Shown: positions 9,289 through 18,900, counted from the stretch's first letter. The stretch: DNA of 64,000 bases from Gordonia iterans (GCF_002993285.1 NZ_CP027433.1:3410001-3474000), one strand, 5' to 3'. Program-made: numbers and translations. Notes: generated from the letters alone by a model not told the origin.

Positions 9289-10521
9289 GTGCCGATTCTC
9301 CGGAGTCTCCGGGATGCCCCGCCCCGGCGTCTCATCGTCCTCGCCGCGATGGCGCTGACGCTGTCCACCGCTGTCGGTCTGATGCTGGGCGTGTGGAAGG
9401 GCTACCTCGACCTGATGGTCTACCGCCTCGGCGCACAGACCTGGCTCGACGGCGGCGACCTGTACGGCCCTCTCCCGCCGATCGGCGACATCTACCTTCC
9501 GTTCACCTATCCCCCGCTGGCGGCGATCGCCTTCGCGCCCTTGGCGATCCTGCCGGCCGGTGCCGCGAGCACGGTGATGTTCGGCCTCTCCCTCGCCGCG
9601 ATCGGACTGACCGTGTGGCTGGTGCTCGATCGGGTCGCGCCGGCCCTGGACCGCGGCCGTCGGCTCGCGCTGGTCCTGGTGATCGTGGCCCTGGCCGAGT
9701 ATCTGGAACCCGTCCGCGAGACGCTCAGCTTCGGGCAGGTGAACGCCCTCCTGATGGCCGCCGTCGCCTACGACGTCCTCAACCGGCGCCAACGCTGGCC
9801 GCGCGGTGTGCTGATCGGCATCGCGATCTCCATCAAGCTGACCCCAGCGGGCTTCCTGCTGCTGTTCTTGCTGCGCCGAGACTGGCGGGCATTCGCGACG
9901 ACGATCCTGGCCGCCCTCGCCTCGATCGTGGTGGCCTGGGCGGTCACGCCGTCGGACTCCCGGCAGTACTGGTTCTCCACGCTCGCCGAGACCGGCCGCA
10001 TCGGCGCGCCGTACTTCGCGGGCAACCAGTCGCTCAAGGGCCTGGCCTTCCGCGCGGGGCTCGGCGAGACGGCGGCGACCGCCCTGTGGCTGGCCCTCTC
10101 GGTGATCGCGGTGGCGCTCGCCGCGATCTGGATGCGGCGTCTGCTCGCCGACGGCGACGTGCTGACCGCATTGCTGGTCAACGCCGCGGCGATCCTGCTC
10201 GTGTCACCGGTCAGCTGGACTCACCACTGGGTGTGGGCGGTGCCGGCCCTGGTCGTCGCGGTCGCTGCGCTGGCGCACCGGAACCGCGGACCCGGCTTCG
10301 CCGCCGCGGTCGCCTTCGCCGTGGTGCTGTTCTACGTGGGCCCGCACTGGCTGCTGCCCAGCCGGAAGGATCGGGAACTGGACTGGGGGTGGTGGCAGCA
10401 GCTCATCGGCGGGCTCTATCCGCTCTTCACCTTCGGAGTGCTGATCGCCGGCGCCACGTGGGCGCTTCGGAGCGCCCCGGCGGCGCCGCGCGCGGGCGAG
10501 GCGGCTACGGCCGCAGCGTGA
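9289..10521 (+). CDS. GT87-family polyprenyl-phosphate-mannose-type mannosyltransferase
   Basis: 410-residue polytopic membrane protein of the GT-C fold, DUF2029/GT87 family. Actinobacterial members such as PimE and MptC-type enzymes add mannose from polyprenyl-phosphomannose to phosphatidylinositol mannosides, lipomannan or lipoarabinomannan outside the membrane. After the first hydrophobic helix comes the typical acidic loop [19 protein letters not shown], whose Asp is the likely catalytic base. About ten further hydrophobic helices follow, with [15 protein letters not shown] and the late [14 protein letters not shown] element. The start is GTG at 9289. The 3' end overlaps the convergent map gene by 17 bp. 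The exact acceptor cannot be told from sequence. Confidence 0.8.
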   Translation: MPILRSLRDAPPRRLIVLAAMALTLSTAVGLMLGVWKGYLDLMVYRLGAQTWLDGGDLYGPLPPIGDIYLPFTYPPLAAIAFAPLAILPAGAASTVMFGLSLAAIGLTVWLVLDRVAPALDRGRRLALVLVIVALAEYLEPVRETLSFGQVNALLMAAVAYDVLNRRQRWPRGVLIGIAISIKLTPAGFLLLFLLRRDWRAFATTILAALASIVVAWAVTPSDSRQYWFSTLAETGRIGAPYFAGNQSLKGLAFRAGLGETAATALWLALSVIAVALAAIWMRRLLADGDVLTALLVNAAAILLVSPVSWTHHWVWAVPALVVAVAALAHRNRGPGFAAAVAFAVVLFYVGPHWLLPSRKDRELDWGWWQQLIGGLYPLFTFGVLIAGATWALRSAPAAPRAGEAATAAA

Positions 10522-11302
10522 GGATGCGCGGACCGTCGTCGGTCACCGCGACGGTGTGCTCCCAGTGCGCGGCACGCGTGCCGTCGTCGGTCACCACGGT
10601 CCAGTCGTCGTCGAGCACCGAGGTATCCGGCCCGCCGAGGGTCAGCATGGGCTCGATCGCCATCGTCGAACCGACGACCAGGATCTCCTTGCCGCGGCCG
10701 GGATTGTCCTCGTTGGCCAGGAAGGGATCCATGTGCATCTCGCGCCCGATGCCGTGTCCGCCGTAACCGTCGACGATCCCGAAACGGCGCCCGAACTTGC
10801 GCTCGGCCGCCCGGGTGCCGGCCTCGATGGCGCGCGAGACGTCGTTGATCTTGTTGCCCTCGATCATCGCGGCGATGCCGGCTTCCAGGGACAGTCGGGT
10901 GGCCTCGCTGAGCTCTTCGTCCTCCGTCGAGAGCGCCCCCACGCCGAACGACCACGCCGAGTCGCCGTGCCAGCCGTCGAGGATCGCGCCGCAGTCGATG
11001 GAGACCAGGTCGCCCTCGGCGAGGATCGTCGACGACGACGGGATGCCGTGTACGACGACGTCGTTCACCGAGCTGCAGATGGACCCGGGGAAGCCGTGGT
11101 AGCCCTTGAACGACGGCACCGCGCCCGCGTCGCGGATCACCGTCTCGGCGATCTCGTCGAGTTCCAGGGTGCTCACACCGGGGCGAGCCGCCGCCCGGCA
11201 CGCGACGAGCGCGGCGCCGACGATCGCGCCGGCCGCCGCCATCGCGTCAAGCTCTCCGGCCGACCGGAACGGCACGACCTTCCGCTTGCGGAAACGAACC
11301 AC
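10505..11302 (-). CDS. map: type I methionine aminopeptidase
   Basis: Removes the initiator methionine from nascent proteins. The 265-residue, two-metal enzyme has its five metal ligands visible: two Asp in [18 protein letters not shown], His in [16 protein letters not shown], Glu in MAIEPML and Glu in [11 protein letters not shown]. It begins at GTG 11302, seven bases after the adk stop, completing secY-adk-map, the standard actinobacterial order. Confidence 0.96.
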   Translation of the reverse strand: MVRFRKRKVVPFRSAGELDAMAAAGAIVGAALVACRAAARPGVSTLELDEIAETVIRDAGAVPSFKGYHGFPGSICSSVNDVVVHGIPSSSTILAEGDLVSIDCGAILDGWHGDSAWSFGVGALSTEDEELSEATRLSLEAGIAAMIEGNKINDVSRAIEAGTRAAERKFGRRFGIVDGYGGHGIGREMHMDPFLANEDNPGRGKEILVVGSTMAIEPMLTLGGPDTSVLDDDWTVVTDDGTRAAHWEHTVAVTDDGPRILTLRP

Positions 11303-11309
11303 TATCCGG

Positions 11310-11858
11310 TCAGGCCTTGCCGAGCTTGGCGAGGATCTGCTGCTGCACGTCGGCGATCTCGCCCATGCCGTCGACCTCGATGATGTCGTCCGCGTAGAAG
11401 GCGAGCAGCGGAGCGGTCTCCTCGTTGTAGACGTGCATCCGGTTGCGGATCACGTCCTCGGTGTCGTCGGCGCGGCCGCGGGCCAGCATGCGGCCGACCA
11501 CGGCGTCCTCGTCGACGACGATGGACAGCACGCCGTTCAGCTCGGTGCCCAGGTCGGCGAGGATGCCGCCCAGGGCCTGCGCCTGCTCCACCGACCGCGG
11601 GAAGCCGTCGAGCAAGAAGCCCTTGGCGGCATCCGGCTCGTTGAGGCGGTCGCGGACCATGCTGACCGTCACCTCGGACGGGACCAGATTGCCCGAGTCC
11701 AGGTACTTCTTGGCCTCCAGACCGATCGGGGTGCCCTCCGAGATGTTCGCGCGGAACAGGTCGCCGGTGGAGACGTGCGGGATGCCGAGCGCCTCCGACA
11801 GCAGTTCCGCCTGGGTGCCCTTGCCCGCTCCGGGCGGTCCGACGATGACGAGTCTCAC
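11310..11858 (-). CDS. adk: adenylate kinase
   Basis: Catalyses ATP + AMP = 2 ADP. The 182-residue protein starts [20 protein letters not shown] (P-loop) and contains the AMP-binding segments ISTGD-like [11 protein letters not shown] and [15 protein letters not shown]. The LID is the short form, without the zinc-finger insertion, as in mycobacteria (about 181 residues). The start overlaps the secY stop by four bases (ATGA). Confidence 0.97.
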   Translation of the reverse strand: MRLVIVGPPGAGKGTQAELLSEALGIPHVSTGDLFRANISEGTPIGLEAKKYLDSGNLVPSEVTVSMVRDRLNEPDAAKGFLLDGFPRSVEQAQALGGILADLGTELNGVLSIVVDEDAVVGRMLARGRADDTEDVIRNRMHVYNEETAPLLAFYADDIIEVDGMGEIADVQQQILAKLGKA

Positions 11859-13192
11859 TTGAGGAATCCTTCGTATTTGCGTTGCATCAACTGGCTATTG
11901 ATCTGCTTCAGGGTATCCAGACCCACGCCGACCATGATCAGAAGCGCGGTACCGCCGAACGGAAGGTTGGCGACCTCGCTGTTGTTGTTGCCGATCTCCA
12001 GGAACAGGTTCGGCAGGATCGCGATGATGCCCAGGTACAGCGAGCCCGGCAGCGTGATCCGGCTGAGCACGAAGCTCAGGTAGTCGGCGGTCGGCTTGCC
12101 CGGACGGATGCCCGGGATGAAGCCGCCGTAGCGCTTCATGTCGTCGGCGCGCTCTTCGGGGTTGAAGGTGACGGCGACGTAGAAGTACGTGAAGAAGATG
12201 ATGAGCAGGAAGTACGTCGCGATGTGCCACATGCTCCCCGGATCCACCAGGTTGGTCTGGATCCACAGCTTCCAGCCGGACACCTCGGTCTCACCCTGGG
12301 TGAGGCTGATGACCAGCTGCGGGATGTAGAGCAGCGACGACGCGAAGATCACCGGGATGACGCCGGCGGTGTTGACCTTGATCGGGATGTACGTGGAGGA
12401 GCCGCCGTACATCTTGCGACCGACCATCCGCTTGGCGTACTGCACCGGGACGCGGCGCTGGCCCTGCTCGATGAAGACCACCGCGAGCAGGATCACCAGC
12501 GCGGCACCGCAGACGAGGCCGAAGATCAGGCCGCCGCGGCCGTTCAGGATGTTGCGGCCCTCGGCCGGCAGGCGGGCCGCGATACCGGCGAAGATCAGCA
12601 GCGACATGCCGTTGCCGACGCCGCGCTCGGTGATCAGCTCACCGAACCACATGACGAGGCAGGCGCCGGCGGTCATCACCAGGACCATGATGACCAGCAC
12701 CCACAGGTTGTCGCTGTTGTGCAGGATCGCGGTCGGATCACAGTCGGTGCCCGAGGCGGGCAGCAGGCGGCCGTTGGCGGCCAGCGCCACGATGCCCGTG
12801 GCCTGGAGCAGTGCCAGCGCCACCGTCAGGTAGCGGGTGTACTGCGTCATCTTGGCCTGGCCGGACTGGCCTTCCTTGCGGAGCTGCTCGAACCGCGGAA
12901 TGACGACGGTGAGCAGCTGCACGATGATCGAGGCCGTGATGTACGGCATGATGCCGATCGCGAACACCGACAGCTGCAGCAGCGCGCCGCCGGAGAACAT
13001 GTTGATCAGCGAGTAGATCTGCGCCGAGTCGCCCTGGGCGGCGGCGTCCACACAGCGATTGATCTCGCGGAAGTCCACGCCGGGCGAAGGGAGCGTCGCA
13101 CCGAGCCGGTACAGCACGAGGATGAACAGGACGAAGAAGATCTTCTTCCTCAGTTCGGGCGTCCGGAAGGTCGCCACTACGCTGGAAAGCAC
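11855..13192 (-). CDS. secY: preprotein translocase subunit SecY
   Basis: Channel subunit of the SecYEG translocon. The 445 residues form ten transmembrane helices with conserved segments such as [20 protein letters not shown], the loop [20 protein letters not shown] and [20 protein letters not shown]. It is 257 bp downstream of rplO, a wide gap that may hold a separate promoter, and is coupled to adk. Confidence 0.98.
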   Translation of the reverse strand: MLSSVVATFRTPELRKKIFFVLFILVLYRLGATLPSPGVDFREINRCVDAAAQGDSAQIYSLINMFSGGALLQLSVFAIGIMPYITASIIVQLLTVVIPRFEQLRKEGQSGQAKMTQYTRYLTVALALLQATGIVALAANGRLLPASGTDCDPTAILHNSDNLWVLVIMVLVMTAGACLVMWFGELITERGVGNGMSLLIFAGIAARLPAEGRNILNGRGGLIFGLVCGAALVILLAVVFIEQGQRRVPVQYAKRMVGRKMYGGSSTYIPIKVNTAGVIPVIFASSLLYIPQLVISLTQGETEVSGWKLWIQTNLVDPGSMWHIATYFLLIIFFTYFYVAVTFNPEERADDMKRYGGFIPGIRPGKPTADYLSFVLSRITLPGSLYLGIIAILPNLFLEIGNNNSEVANLPFGGTALLIMVGVGLDTLKQINSQLMQRKYEGFLK

Positions 13193-13378
13193 TAACTCCT
13201 CCTACGACCGCGCGGGTCCGTTGAACCGCGGCGGTGCTCGGTGCGTCTACTCGATACAAGTGCAAGCGGAGTCCCGGCCGGCCGGGACGCCCAGGGCGCT
13301 AGACGATTGCTTCAAGGCCCATAGAACAAAAACTCTAACAGTCCACCGAACACCACCGGTCAGGCGCGTCCTGCGGTC

Positions 13379-13395
13379 CCCGGTGTTTCACCGGG
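13379..13395. other. perfect 7-bp hairpin between rplO and secY
   Basis: CCCGGTG-TTT-CACCGGG, a perfect inverted repeat with a three-base loop, lies 55 bp past the rplO stop. No U-tract follows on either strand. On the minus strand an extended -10-like TGTTAGAGT (around 13332-13340) follows, so the 257-bp gap may separate a partly independent secY-adk-map unit. Function unproven. Confidence 0.4.
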
Positions 13396-13449
13396 CTCTC
13401 GCGGGACACACCTGACCGGGGTGTCATCGATGGTGTGCCAAGGAGCGTC

Positions 13450-13893
13450 TTACTGCTCGGTGGCGGTGCCGCCGGCAGCGGCGATCTTCTCCTTGGCGGA
13501 GCCGGTGAACTTGTCTGCGGTGATGTCCACCTTGACGTTGAGTTCACCGTTGCCCAGGACCTTCACGAGCCGGTTCTTGCGCACGGCGCCGGCGGCGACG
13601 AGCTCGGCGACACCGATCGTGCCGCCCTCGGGGAACAGGCGCGCGATGTCGCCCACGTTGACGACCTGGTACTCGACCCGGTTGCGGTTCTTGAAGCCCT
13701 TGAGCTTCGGCAGCCGCATGTGGATCGGCATCTGGCCGCCCTCGAAGCCGGCCGGCACGTTCTTGCGTGCCTTGGTGCCCTTGGTGCCGCGGCCGGCGGT
13801 CTTACCCTTGGAACCCTCACCGCGACCCACACGGGTCTTCTCGGTCTTCGCGCCCGGTGCGGGGCGAAGGTGGTGCAGCTTGATAGCGCTCAT
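13450..13893 (-). CDS. rplO: 50S ribosomal protein L15
   Basis: Late-assembly large-subunit protein, 147 residues. The N-terminus [20 protein letters not shown] and the basic Gly/Lys-rich region [20 protein letters not shown] are the L15 signature. The ATG overlaps the rpmD stop codon by one base. Confidence 0.97.
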   Translation of the reverse strand: MSAIKLHHLRPAPGAKTEKTRVGRGEGSKGKTAGRGTKGTKARKNVPAGFEGGQMPIHMRLPKLKGFKNRNRVEYQVVNVGDIARLFPEGGTIGVAELVAAGAVRKNRLVKVLGNGELNVKVDITADKFTGSAKEKIAAAGGTATEQ

Positions 13894-14075
13894 TACTTGA
13901 CCTCTTCGACAGTCACGAGGTGCCGTACGACGTTGATCAGGCCGCGGTTGATCGGCGTGTCCTCGCGGGTGACGCTCTTGCGGATGCCCTTGAGGCCAAG
14001 GGTGCGAAGGCTGTCACGCTGGTTCTTCTTGGTACCGATGGTGCCCTTGATCTGGGTGATCTTCAGCTGTGCCAT
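13893..14075 (-). CDS. rpmD: 50S ribosomal protein L30
   Basis: 60-residue large-subunit protein: [20 protein letters not shown], then [19 protein letters not shown] and [18 protein letters not shown]. Length is typical. The stop codon is shared with the rplO start and the ATG is two bases after the rpsE stop, so the genes are tightly coupled. Confidence 0.97.
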   Translation of the reverse strand: MAQLKITQIKGTIGTKKNQRDSLRTLGLKGIRKSVTREDTPINRGLINVVRHLVTVEEVK

Positions 14076-14077
14076 GG

Positions 14078-14737
14078 TTACTTCCCTTCGGTCGCAGCGG
14101 CAGCGGCGGCGGCGCGAGCGCGCAGCATGCCGGCCGGTGCGACTTCTTCCACGGAGAGTCCCCGTCGGGCAGCGACCTCTTCGGGCTGCTGCAGCGACTT
14201 GAGGGCCTCGACGGTCGCGTGCACGACGTTGATCGCGTTGTCCGAGCCCAGGCTCTTGGCCAGGACATCGGTCACACCGGCGCACTCCAGCACGGCGCGG
14301 ACGGCGCCACCGGCGATCACACCGGTACCCGGGCTGGCCGGGCGCAGCATGACGACGCCGGCCGCGGCCTCACCCTGAACCGGGTGGGTCACGGTGCCGC
14401 CGATCATCGGGACGCGGAAGAAGCTCTTGCGAGCCTCCTCGACGCCCTTCTGGATGGCCGCGGGAACTTCCTTGGCCTTGCCGTAGCCGACACCGACCAT
14501 GCCCTGGCCGTCGCCGACCACCACGAGGGCGGTGAAACTGAAGCGCCGGCCGCCCTTGACGACCTTGGAGACGCGGTTGATGGTGACGACGCGCTCGAGG
14601 TGGTTGCGCTCTTCGCGCTCACCCCGGCCGCCGCGGCTGTCGCGACGGTCGCCGCGGCCGCGGCGCTCGCCGCGATTGTCGTTGCTGTTGTTGGCGCCGG
14701 CGGGTCCGTTTCCGCCGTCACGCTGACGTCCGGGCAT
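14078..14737 (-). CDS. rpsE: 30S ribosomal protein S5
   Basis: Small-subunit protein involved in decoding accuracy. The 219-residue protein has an N-terminal extension of about 50 residues rich in Gly, Asn, Arg and Asp (for example [20 protein letters not shown]), then the S5 core [20 protein letters not shown] and [17 protein letters not shown], and a C-terminal AMLRA-type helix. Such disordered N-terminal extensions are usual in actinobacteria. GGAGGGG precedes the ATG; that Shine-Dalgarno is also coding sequence of a 15-codon reading frame. Confidence 0.97.
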   Translation of the reverse strand: MPGRQRDGGNGPAGANNSNDNRGERRGRGDRRDSRGGRGEREERNHLERVVTINRVSKVVKGGRRFSFTALVVVGDGQGMVGVGYGKAKEVPAAIQKGVEEARKSFFRVPMIGGTVTHPVQGEAAAGVVMLRPASPGTGVIAGGAVRAVLECAGVTDVLAKSLGSDNAINVVHATVEALKSLQQPEEVAARRGLSVEEVAPAGMLRARAAAAAAATEGK

Positions 14738-14784
14738 CAGAGGTCCCCTCCGGTCTTGGTCGTGGTCATGTTGAACTTGCTCAT
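14737..14784 (-). CDS. 15-codon micro-ORF linking rplR and rpsE
   Basis: ATG at 14784 overlaps the rplR stop (TGATG), the frame encodes [15 protein letters not shown], and its TGA overlaps the rpsE ATG (again TGATG). It exactly bridges the 46-bp gap, so a terminating ribosome could pass rplR, micro-ORF, rpsE without leaving the mRNA. It could be a coupling device, or chance. There is no protein family to compare with. Confidence 0.3.
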   Translation of the reverse strand: MSKFNMTTTKTGGDL

Positions 14785-15182
14785 CAGAAGGCCAGCCCTC
14801 CTTCGCGAGCGGCGTCGGCCAGGGCGGCGATGCGCCCGTGGTAGGCCTTGCCGCCGCGGTCGAAGACCACGGTCTCGATGCCTGCGGCCTTGGCGCGCTG
14901 CGCGACGAGCTCGCCGACCTTGGCGGCCTGGGCGGTCTTGTCGCCGCCTGCGGCGCGCACGTCGGCCTCGATCGAGCTGGCGGCGGCGAGAGTGCGGCCG
15001 GTCAGGTCGTCGATCACCTGGACGTGGATGTGGCGGCTGCTGCGCTTGACGGCCAGGCGCGGACGCTCGGCGGTGCCGTTGACCTTCTTGCGCAGACGGA
15101 AGTGACGACGCTTGGTCGCGGTGCGACGACGGGTCGACGCGTCCTTGCCGACAGGGGTGCGGTCGATAGTTGCTTCACTCAT
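14784..15182 (-). CDS. rplR: 50S ribosomal protein L18
   Basis: Binds 5S rRNA and joins it to the 50S central protuberance. The 132 residues include [40 protein letters not shown] and the C-terminal [20 protein letters not shown]. It is three bases downstream of the rplF stop. Confidence 0.97.
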   Translation of the reverse strand: MSEATIDRTPVGKDASTRRRTATKRRHFRLRKKVNGTAERPRLAVKRSSRHIHVQVIDDLTGRTLAAASSIEADVRAAGGDKTAQAAKVGELVAQRAKAAGIETVVFDRGGKAYHGRIAALADAAREGGLAF

Positions 15183-15185
15183 GTC

Positions 15186-15722
15186 TTACTTACCCGTCTT
15201 TCCGACCTTGCGGCGGATCTGCTCACCTTCGTAGCGAATGCCCTTGCCCTTGTAGGGGTCCGGACGACGCAGGCGGCGGATGTTCGCCGAGATCTGGCCG
15301 ACTTGCTGCTTGTCGATACCCGAGACCGAGAACTTGGTCGGGGACTCCACCGCGAAGGTGATGCCCTCCGGCGCCTCGATCGGCACGGGGTGGCTGTAAC
15401 CGAGGGCGAACTCGAGGTCCTTGCCCTTGGCCTGCACGCGGTAACCGACGCCGAAGATCTCCATCTTGGTGGTGTAACCCTGGGTCACACCCTCGACGAG
15501 GTTGGCGATCAGCGAGCGGTTGAGGCCGTGCAGCGCACGGTTGCGGCGCTCGTCGTTGGGCCGGGTCACCACGATGGAACCGTCCTCGACGGCCACGGTG
15601 ATCGGCTCGGTGACGGTGAGGCTCAGCTCACCCTTGGGGCCCTTGACCTTCACGGCCTGGCCGTCGACGGTGACGTCGACGCCTGCGGGGATTGCGATGG
15701 GGTTCTTACCAATACGCGACAT
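15186..15722 (-). CDS. rplF: 50S ribosomal protein L6
   Basis: 178-residue large-subunit protein near the sarcin-ricin loop. It starts [20 protein letters not shown], has the two repeated L6 domains, and ends with the signature [19 protein letters not shown]. It lies between rpsH and rplR as usual. Confidence 0.98.
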   Translation of the reverse strand: MSRIGKNPIAIPAGVDVTVDGQAVKVKGPKGELSLTVTEPITVAVEDGSIVVTRPNDERRNRALHGLNRSLIANLVEGVTQGYTTKMEIFGVGYRVQAKGKDLEFALGYSHPVPIEAPEGITFAVESPTKFSVSGIDKQQVGQISANIRRLRRPDPYKGKGIRYEGEQIRRKVGKTGK

Positions 15723-15737
15723 TGTTCTTTGCGCCCC

Positions 15738-16136
15738 TTACCAGACGTAGGCGAGGACTTCGCCGCCCACGCCCTGGTTGGCTGCCTGGCGGTCGGTGAG
15801 CAGGCCGGACGACGTGGAGATGATGGCCACGCCGAGGCCGCCCAGGACCTTGGGCAGGTTGGTGGACTTCGCGTACACACGCAGACCCGGCTTGGAGACA
15901 CGGCGGAGGCCGGCGATGCTGCGCTCGCGGCTCGGGCCGTACTTCAGGGTCACGGTGAGCTTCTTGCCGACCTCGGCGTCTTCGACGCGGAAGTCGGTGA
16001 TGTAGCCCTCGCGCTTGAGGATCTCGGCGATGTTCACCTTGATCTTCGACGACGGCAGCGTCACCTCGTCGTGGTACGCCGAATTGGCGTTGCGCAGACG
16101 CGTCAGAAAGTCTGCGATCGGGTCAGTCATGGTCAT
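15738..16136 (-). CDS. rpsH: 30S ribosomal protein S8
   Basis: Primary 16S rRNA-binding protein; in E. coli S8 is the translational repressor of the spc operon, acting on mRNA near rplE. The 132 residues start [20 protein letters not shown] and end with the conserved [20 protein letters not shown] region. Starts at 16136 or at the second ATG, 16130, are possible. Unusually, rpsN is not immediately upstream: rpsN ends its own operon 25.6 kb away and rpsH is the first gene of this transcription unit. Confidence 0.98.
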   Translation of the reverse strand: MTMTDPIADFLTRLRNANSAYHDEVTLPSSKIKVNIAEILKREGYITDFRVEDAEVGKKLTVTLKYGPSRERSIAGLRRVSKPGLRVYAKSTNLPKVLGGLGVAIISTSSGLLTDRQAANQGVGGEVLAYVW

Positions 16137-16335
16137 GGTTGACCGTCAACCTTTCTCGTAGCGGTTCCCATACAGCACCGATCAGTCGGGTTACCCCGTC
16201 GACCTGCGGTGGGCCTTCCACGAAGTGGATAGTTGTGCAAGGTTCTTCCCCTCCGATGCCCTTGGCTCTTCGCCGGCACCGGGAAGGTATGAAGTTGTGG
16301 CTCCCGGGGGCACAGTTCACCCGGGCAACCGCTCA

Positions 16336-16365
16336 AGTGTAGAAAACCCGAGGCCCAGACACCAA
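16336..16365 (-). promoter_or_regulatory. candidate promoter for rpsH-rplF-rplR-rpsE-rpmD-rplO
   Basis: Minus strand TTGGTG (16360-16365) and TACACT (16336-16341) with an 18-bp spacer. The start would lie near 16329, leaving a leader of about 195 nt that contains CCCGGG-type inverted repeats. A promoter is needed here because the normal upstream ribosomal genes are missing. The -10 is identical to the one proposed for rplN. Confidence 0.45.
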
Positions 16366-16408
16366 ATCGGCGCCCATAGAACGGTCGCGCGAGCGCAACG
16401 AGCCGAAA

Positions 16409-16530
16409 GCCCCGTTTCGTGTGACCACATCTCGGCAACAGCGAGCGGACCTTCACTCCCGCCACACCGAGCCCCGTTTCGTGTGACCACATCTCGGTCA
16501 CACGAGACGGACCTTCACTCGTGCCACAAC
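16409..16530. repeat. two tandem copies of a 62-bp repeat upstream of the AbiEi-like gene
   Basis: The 26-bp block from GCCCCGTTTCGTGTGACCAC onward (ending ATCTCGG) begins at 16409 and again at 16471. Each copy continues with a diverged segment ending in CGGACCTTCACTC. A third, weaker copy overlaps the stop of the downstream gene (17712-17760). The rest of the 528-bp gap (16137-16664) holds only the rpsH promoter candidate and leader. Confidence 0.85.
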
Positions 16531-16664
16531 CTTCCCGGGGACGAGAGGCACATCCGCGCCGGAGCGAGAAGCGCGTTGTCCACAGCGGCGGCTCACGGCC
16601 GGGTTTTCCACAACCGGGCCGAGTCGGGGTTCCCCGCGGCGGGAGATCGCGTCACGCTCGCAGC

Positions 16665-17726
16665 ATGACCACCGTCGATCCAGCTCCCGCCACCTCGACG
16701 CCGAACGACGACGAGTCGCCGCCCATCGAGGAGCCCGCCTTCGCGCCCGCCCTCGCCGCACTGCTCGGGCGTCAAGACGACGTGGCCACCCGGGCGCAGC
16801 TCCTCGTGGCGGGTGTCCCGTCGTCGTACATCCGCCGGAAGCTCCGCCGGAAGGAGTGGACCGTGCACCGCCGCGGCGTGTACGTCGCCCACAACGGGCC
16901 GCCGACCTGGCAGCAGCGCGCCTGGATCGCGACCCTCGCGACGACTCCGTCCGCGCTGAGTCATCAGTGTGCGATCCGCGCGGCAGGCGGACCGATCGGC
17001 TCGGCGCACGACGACGCCCCGATCCACATCGCCGTGCCCGACCGCCGTCACCTCCCCGAACGCGCCGGTGTCGTGATCCACTATCGCGGTCGGCTCACCG
17101 AGCGAGCGCTGCTGCACGCCTCACCGCCGCGGTTGCGCGTGGAGCACGCCTACCTCGAGCTGGCCGCTGAGGCCGACGACGACACCGGCGCCGTCGCGCA
17201 CCTCACCGCGGCCGTGCAGTCCCGTCTCACCACCGCCGGCAAGCTGATCACCGCACTCGAGTCGCGTCCCACACTCCCCCGTCGCGCGTTTCTCCTCGGG
17301 GTCCTGCACGACGCCGCGAGGGGCGCCTGCTCGGTACTGGAACACGCCTATCTCACCGGAGTCGAGCGCGCCCACGGCCTCCCCGAACCGGTCCGCCAGG
17401 CCCCGACCACGGTCGGCCGCCGGGGGTTCCGCGATCTGGACTACCCGGACTGGGGACTCGTCATCGAACTCGACGGCCGCCTCGGGCACGACGACGCCGC
17501 CTCCCGGACCCGCGACTTCGAGCGTGACCTCGACGCGGCGGTGGGTGCACGACGACGCACCGTCCGCCTGTGTCACGCCCAGGCGACCCGGCTGCGCTGC
17601 ACGACGGCGGCCAAGGTGGGCGCCCTGCTCCGGGCCGGTGGATGGCCCGGAGCCCCCACCCCGTGCTCGACGACCTGCCCGATCGCGGCTTCCCGTCCCC
17701 GAACCCCGCCCGCTGTGACCAGATAG
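16665..17726 (+). CDS. AbiEi-type wHTH plus DUF559/endonuclease-like protein
   Basis: 353-residue protein of a large actinobacterial family. Residues ~30-75 (ATRAQLLVAGVPSSYIRRKL, then KEWTVHRRGVYVAHNGPP) match the winged-helix AbiEi antitoxin-type domain. The C-terminal third (FRDLDYPDWGLVIELDGRLG, then DFERDLDAAVGARRRTVRL) resembles the DUF559 / very-short-patch-repair-like PD-(D/E)xK fold; the E in VIELDG would be a catalytic acidic residue. Members are often annotated as type IV toxin-antitoxin proteins, but no cognate toxin gene is adjacent, so I do not assign that function. Direct repeats flank the gene, and the last codons (PPAVTR-stop) lie inside the downstream copy. A truncated relative occurs at 33649-33876. 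The ATG at 16665 is the first in-frame start before the conserved region. Confidence 0.7.
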   Translation: MTTVDPAPATSTPNDDESPPIEEPAFAPALAALLGRQDDVATRAQLLVAGVPSSYIRRKLRRKEWTVHRRGVYVAHNGPPTWQQRAWIATLATTPSALSHQCAIRAAGGPIGSAHDDAPIHIAVPDRRHLPERAGVVIHYRGRLTERALLHASPPRLRVEHAYLELAAEADDDTGAVAHLTAAVQSRLTTAGKLITALESRPTLPRRAFLLGVLHDAARGACSVLEHAYLTGVERAHGLPEPVRQAPTTVGRRGFRDLDYPDWGLVIELDGRLGHDDAASRTRDFERDLDAAVGARRRTVRLCHAQATRLRCTTAAKVGALLRAGGWPGAPTPCSTTCPIAASRPRTPPAVTR

Positions 17727-17760
17727 GCGACACCCCGAACGGACCTTCACATCCGTCACA
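17712..17760. repeat. third, diverged copy of the flanking repeat
   Basis: GCTGTGACCAGATAGGCGAC and the following GAACGGACCTTCACATCCGT align with the repeat copies at 16409-16530 over about 48 bp, with roughly 70% identity by eye. It contains the stop codon (17724-17726) of the AbiEi-like gene and reaches to within three bases of the convergent channel gene. Confidence 0.6.
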
Positions 17761-17762
17761 GG

Positions 17763-18824
17763 TCACCAGCGAAACGACGACGGGTGTCGCGCGGCGCGCC
17801 CCGCAGCGATGCGCACCACGGTGAGCACCAGCCCGGCGAACACCGCCAGCCACACCGCGAACGCCGGCCACGACTCCCACCGCCCCAGCTCGGTGAGCCA
17901 GCGGTCTCCCCGGATGTAGCCCAGCTGCCGGGTGGCCTCGCCGTACATGCCGATCGGGAACACCATCGCCCAGAGCGCGGGACGATAGCCGCGGATCGCA
18001 CCGGGCCGGCCGGCCTGCCAGAGCTGCAGCGCGACGGTCAGCGGGATCATCCAGGTGACGAACGCCCACAACGCCATCGCGACGCCGCCGACCACCGCCT
18101 GCGGCATCACGACCTGCTCCTCGCGGGTGCCCAGCACCTCGGCGGCGGCGAGGATCGAGATGGCACCGGACCCGAGGAACACCCAGTACGGCGACACCTC
18201 GTCTGCCGCCTTGACCCCGGCCCGCAGCAGGCGGTCGGCCACCAGACACGCGACGATCACCAGTTGGAGCACGCCCAAGCCCCAGAACAGCACCGCCGCA
18301 GTGGCGCCGAGATCGCAGTCCGCGGCGCGCGACCACGCCCCCAGCGACACGGCCATCGCCTGGGTGGAGACCACGAGGAGAAACCAGGTGCCGTCGAAGA
18401 CCGTCAGGTCCCGCGGCCGCCGGGAGGCCCCGGCGCGCACCACCAGGGCGCCGACCACGGCGTACTGCATCGCGATCCACGCGACACCGGAGACGACGAT
18501 CAACACCAGCGCGAAGACGGTCCAACCGCGTCCGGTCGCATACGCCGAGAGCACGCCTCCAGCAGCGACGAAGGCCAGTGTGCGACAAGCCCTTTCAGAA
18601 AACTCGCGGCGAATCCCCCATTGGCCGGCAGCCAGCCCGGCCAGTGTTCCGATCACCAGCACCGCATATCCGGCCGACGCGACCCAGAACAGGATCCAGG
18701 AGAGCAGATCGGCGCCGCTGTTGCGGACCCCGGTGGCGACGATCCCGGTCGCCATGACGAACGTGAAGTGCTCCAGGCGCATGTCCCGCAAGGCGCCCCA
18801 GCGTCTTTCGGCGGTGTGCTCCAA
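17763..18824 (-). CDS. SLAC1/TehA-family anion channel or transporter
   Basis: 353-residue integral membrane protein with about ten hydrophobic helices, beginning RLEHFTFVMATGIVATGVRN, the opening of the TDT/SLAC1 family (TehA tellurite-resistance protein, Mae1 malate transporter, plant SLAC1 nitrate/chloride channels). Other helices include FDGTWFLLVVSTQAMAVSLG and LWAMVFPIGMYGEATRQLGY, also typical. It is divergent from narG with only 76 bp between starts, suggesting shared regulation; nitrate or nitrite movement is plausible (inference). Tellurite resistance should not be assumed from the family name. Confidence 0.8.
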   Translation of the reverse strand: MEHTAERRWGALRDMRLEHFTFVMATGIVATGVRNSGADLLSWILFWVASAGYAVLVIGTLAGLAAGQWGIRREFSERACRTLAFVAAGGVLSAYATGRGWTVFALVLIVVSGVAWIAMQYAVVGALVVRAGASRRPRDLTVFDGTWFLLVVSTQAMAVSLGAWSRAADCDLGATAAVLFWGLGVLQLVIVACLVADRLLRAGVKAADEVSPYWVFLGSGAISILAAAEVLGTREEQVVMPQAVVGGVAMALWAFVTWMIPLTVALQLWQAGRPGAIRGYRPALWAMVFPIGMYGEATRQLGYIRGDRWLTELGRWESWPAFAVWLAVFAGLVLTVVRIAAGRAARHPSSFRW

Positions 18825-18888
18825 GGACTTCCTCCATCAGTTCTCACAGCATTTGCTTTAAATGAGTATCGATTCTGTTAATTCGGCC

Positions 18889-18894
18889 TAGTGT
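18889..18894 (+). promoter_or_regulatory. -10 element of narG, probably leaderless
   Basis: TAGTGT fits TANNNT and ends six bases before the narG ATG, placing the transcript start at or next to the start codon. No Shine-Dalgarno is visible before that ATG. The 76-bp intergenic region is AT-rich for this genome (for example TTTGCTTTAAATGAGTATCG), consistent with regulator sites, but I recognise no specific operator. Confidence 0.4.
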
Positions 18895-18900
18895 CGGATC

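Noticed and set aside
16665..17726. Complete type IV toxin-antitoxin system
   Set aside because: No AbiEii-type nucleotidyltransferase toxin gene is adjacent; only the wHTH resembles AbiEi.
17763..18824. Tellurite resistance determinant
   Set aside because: TehA homology alone does not imply tellurite resistance, there is no tehB, and the context is nitrate respiration.
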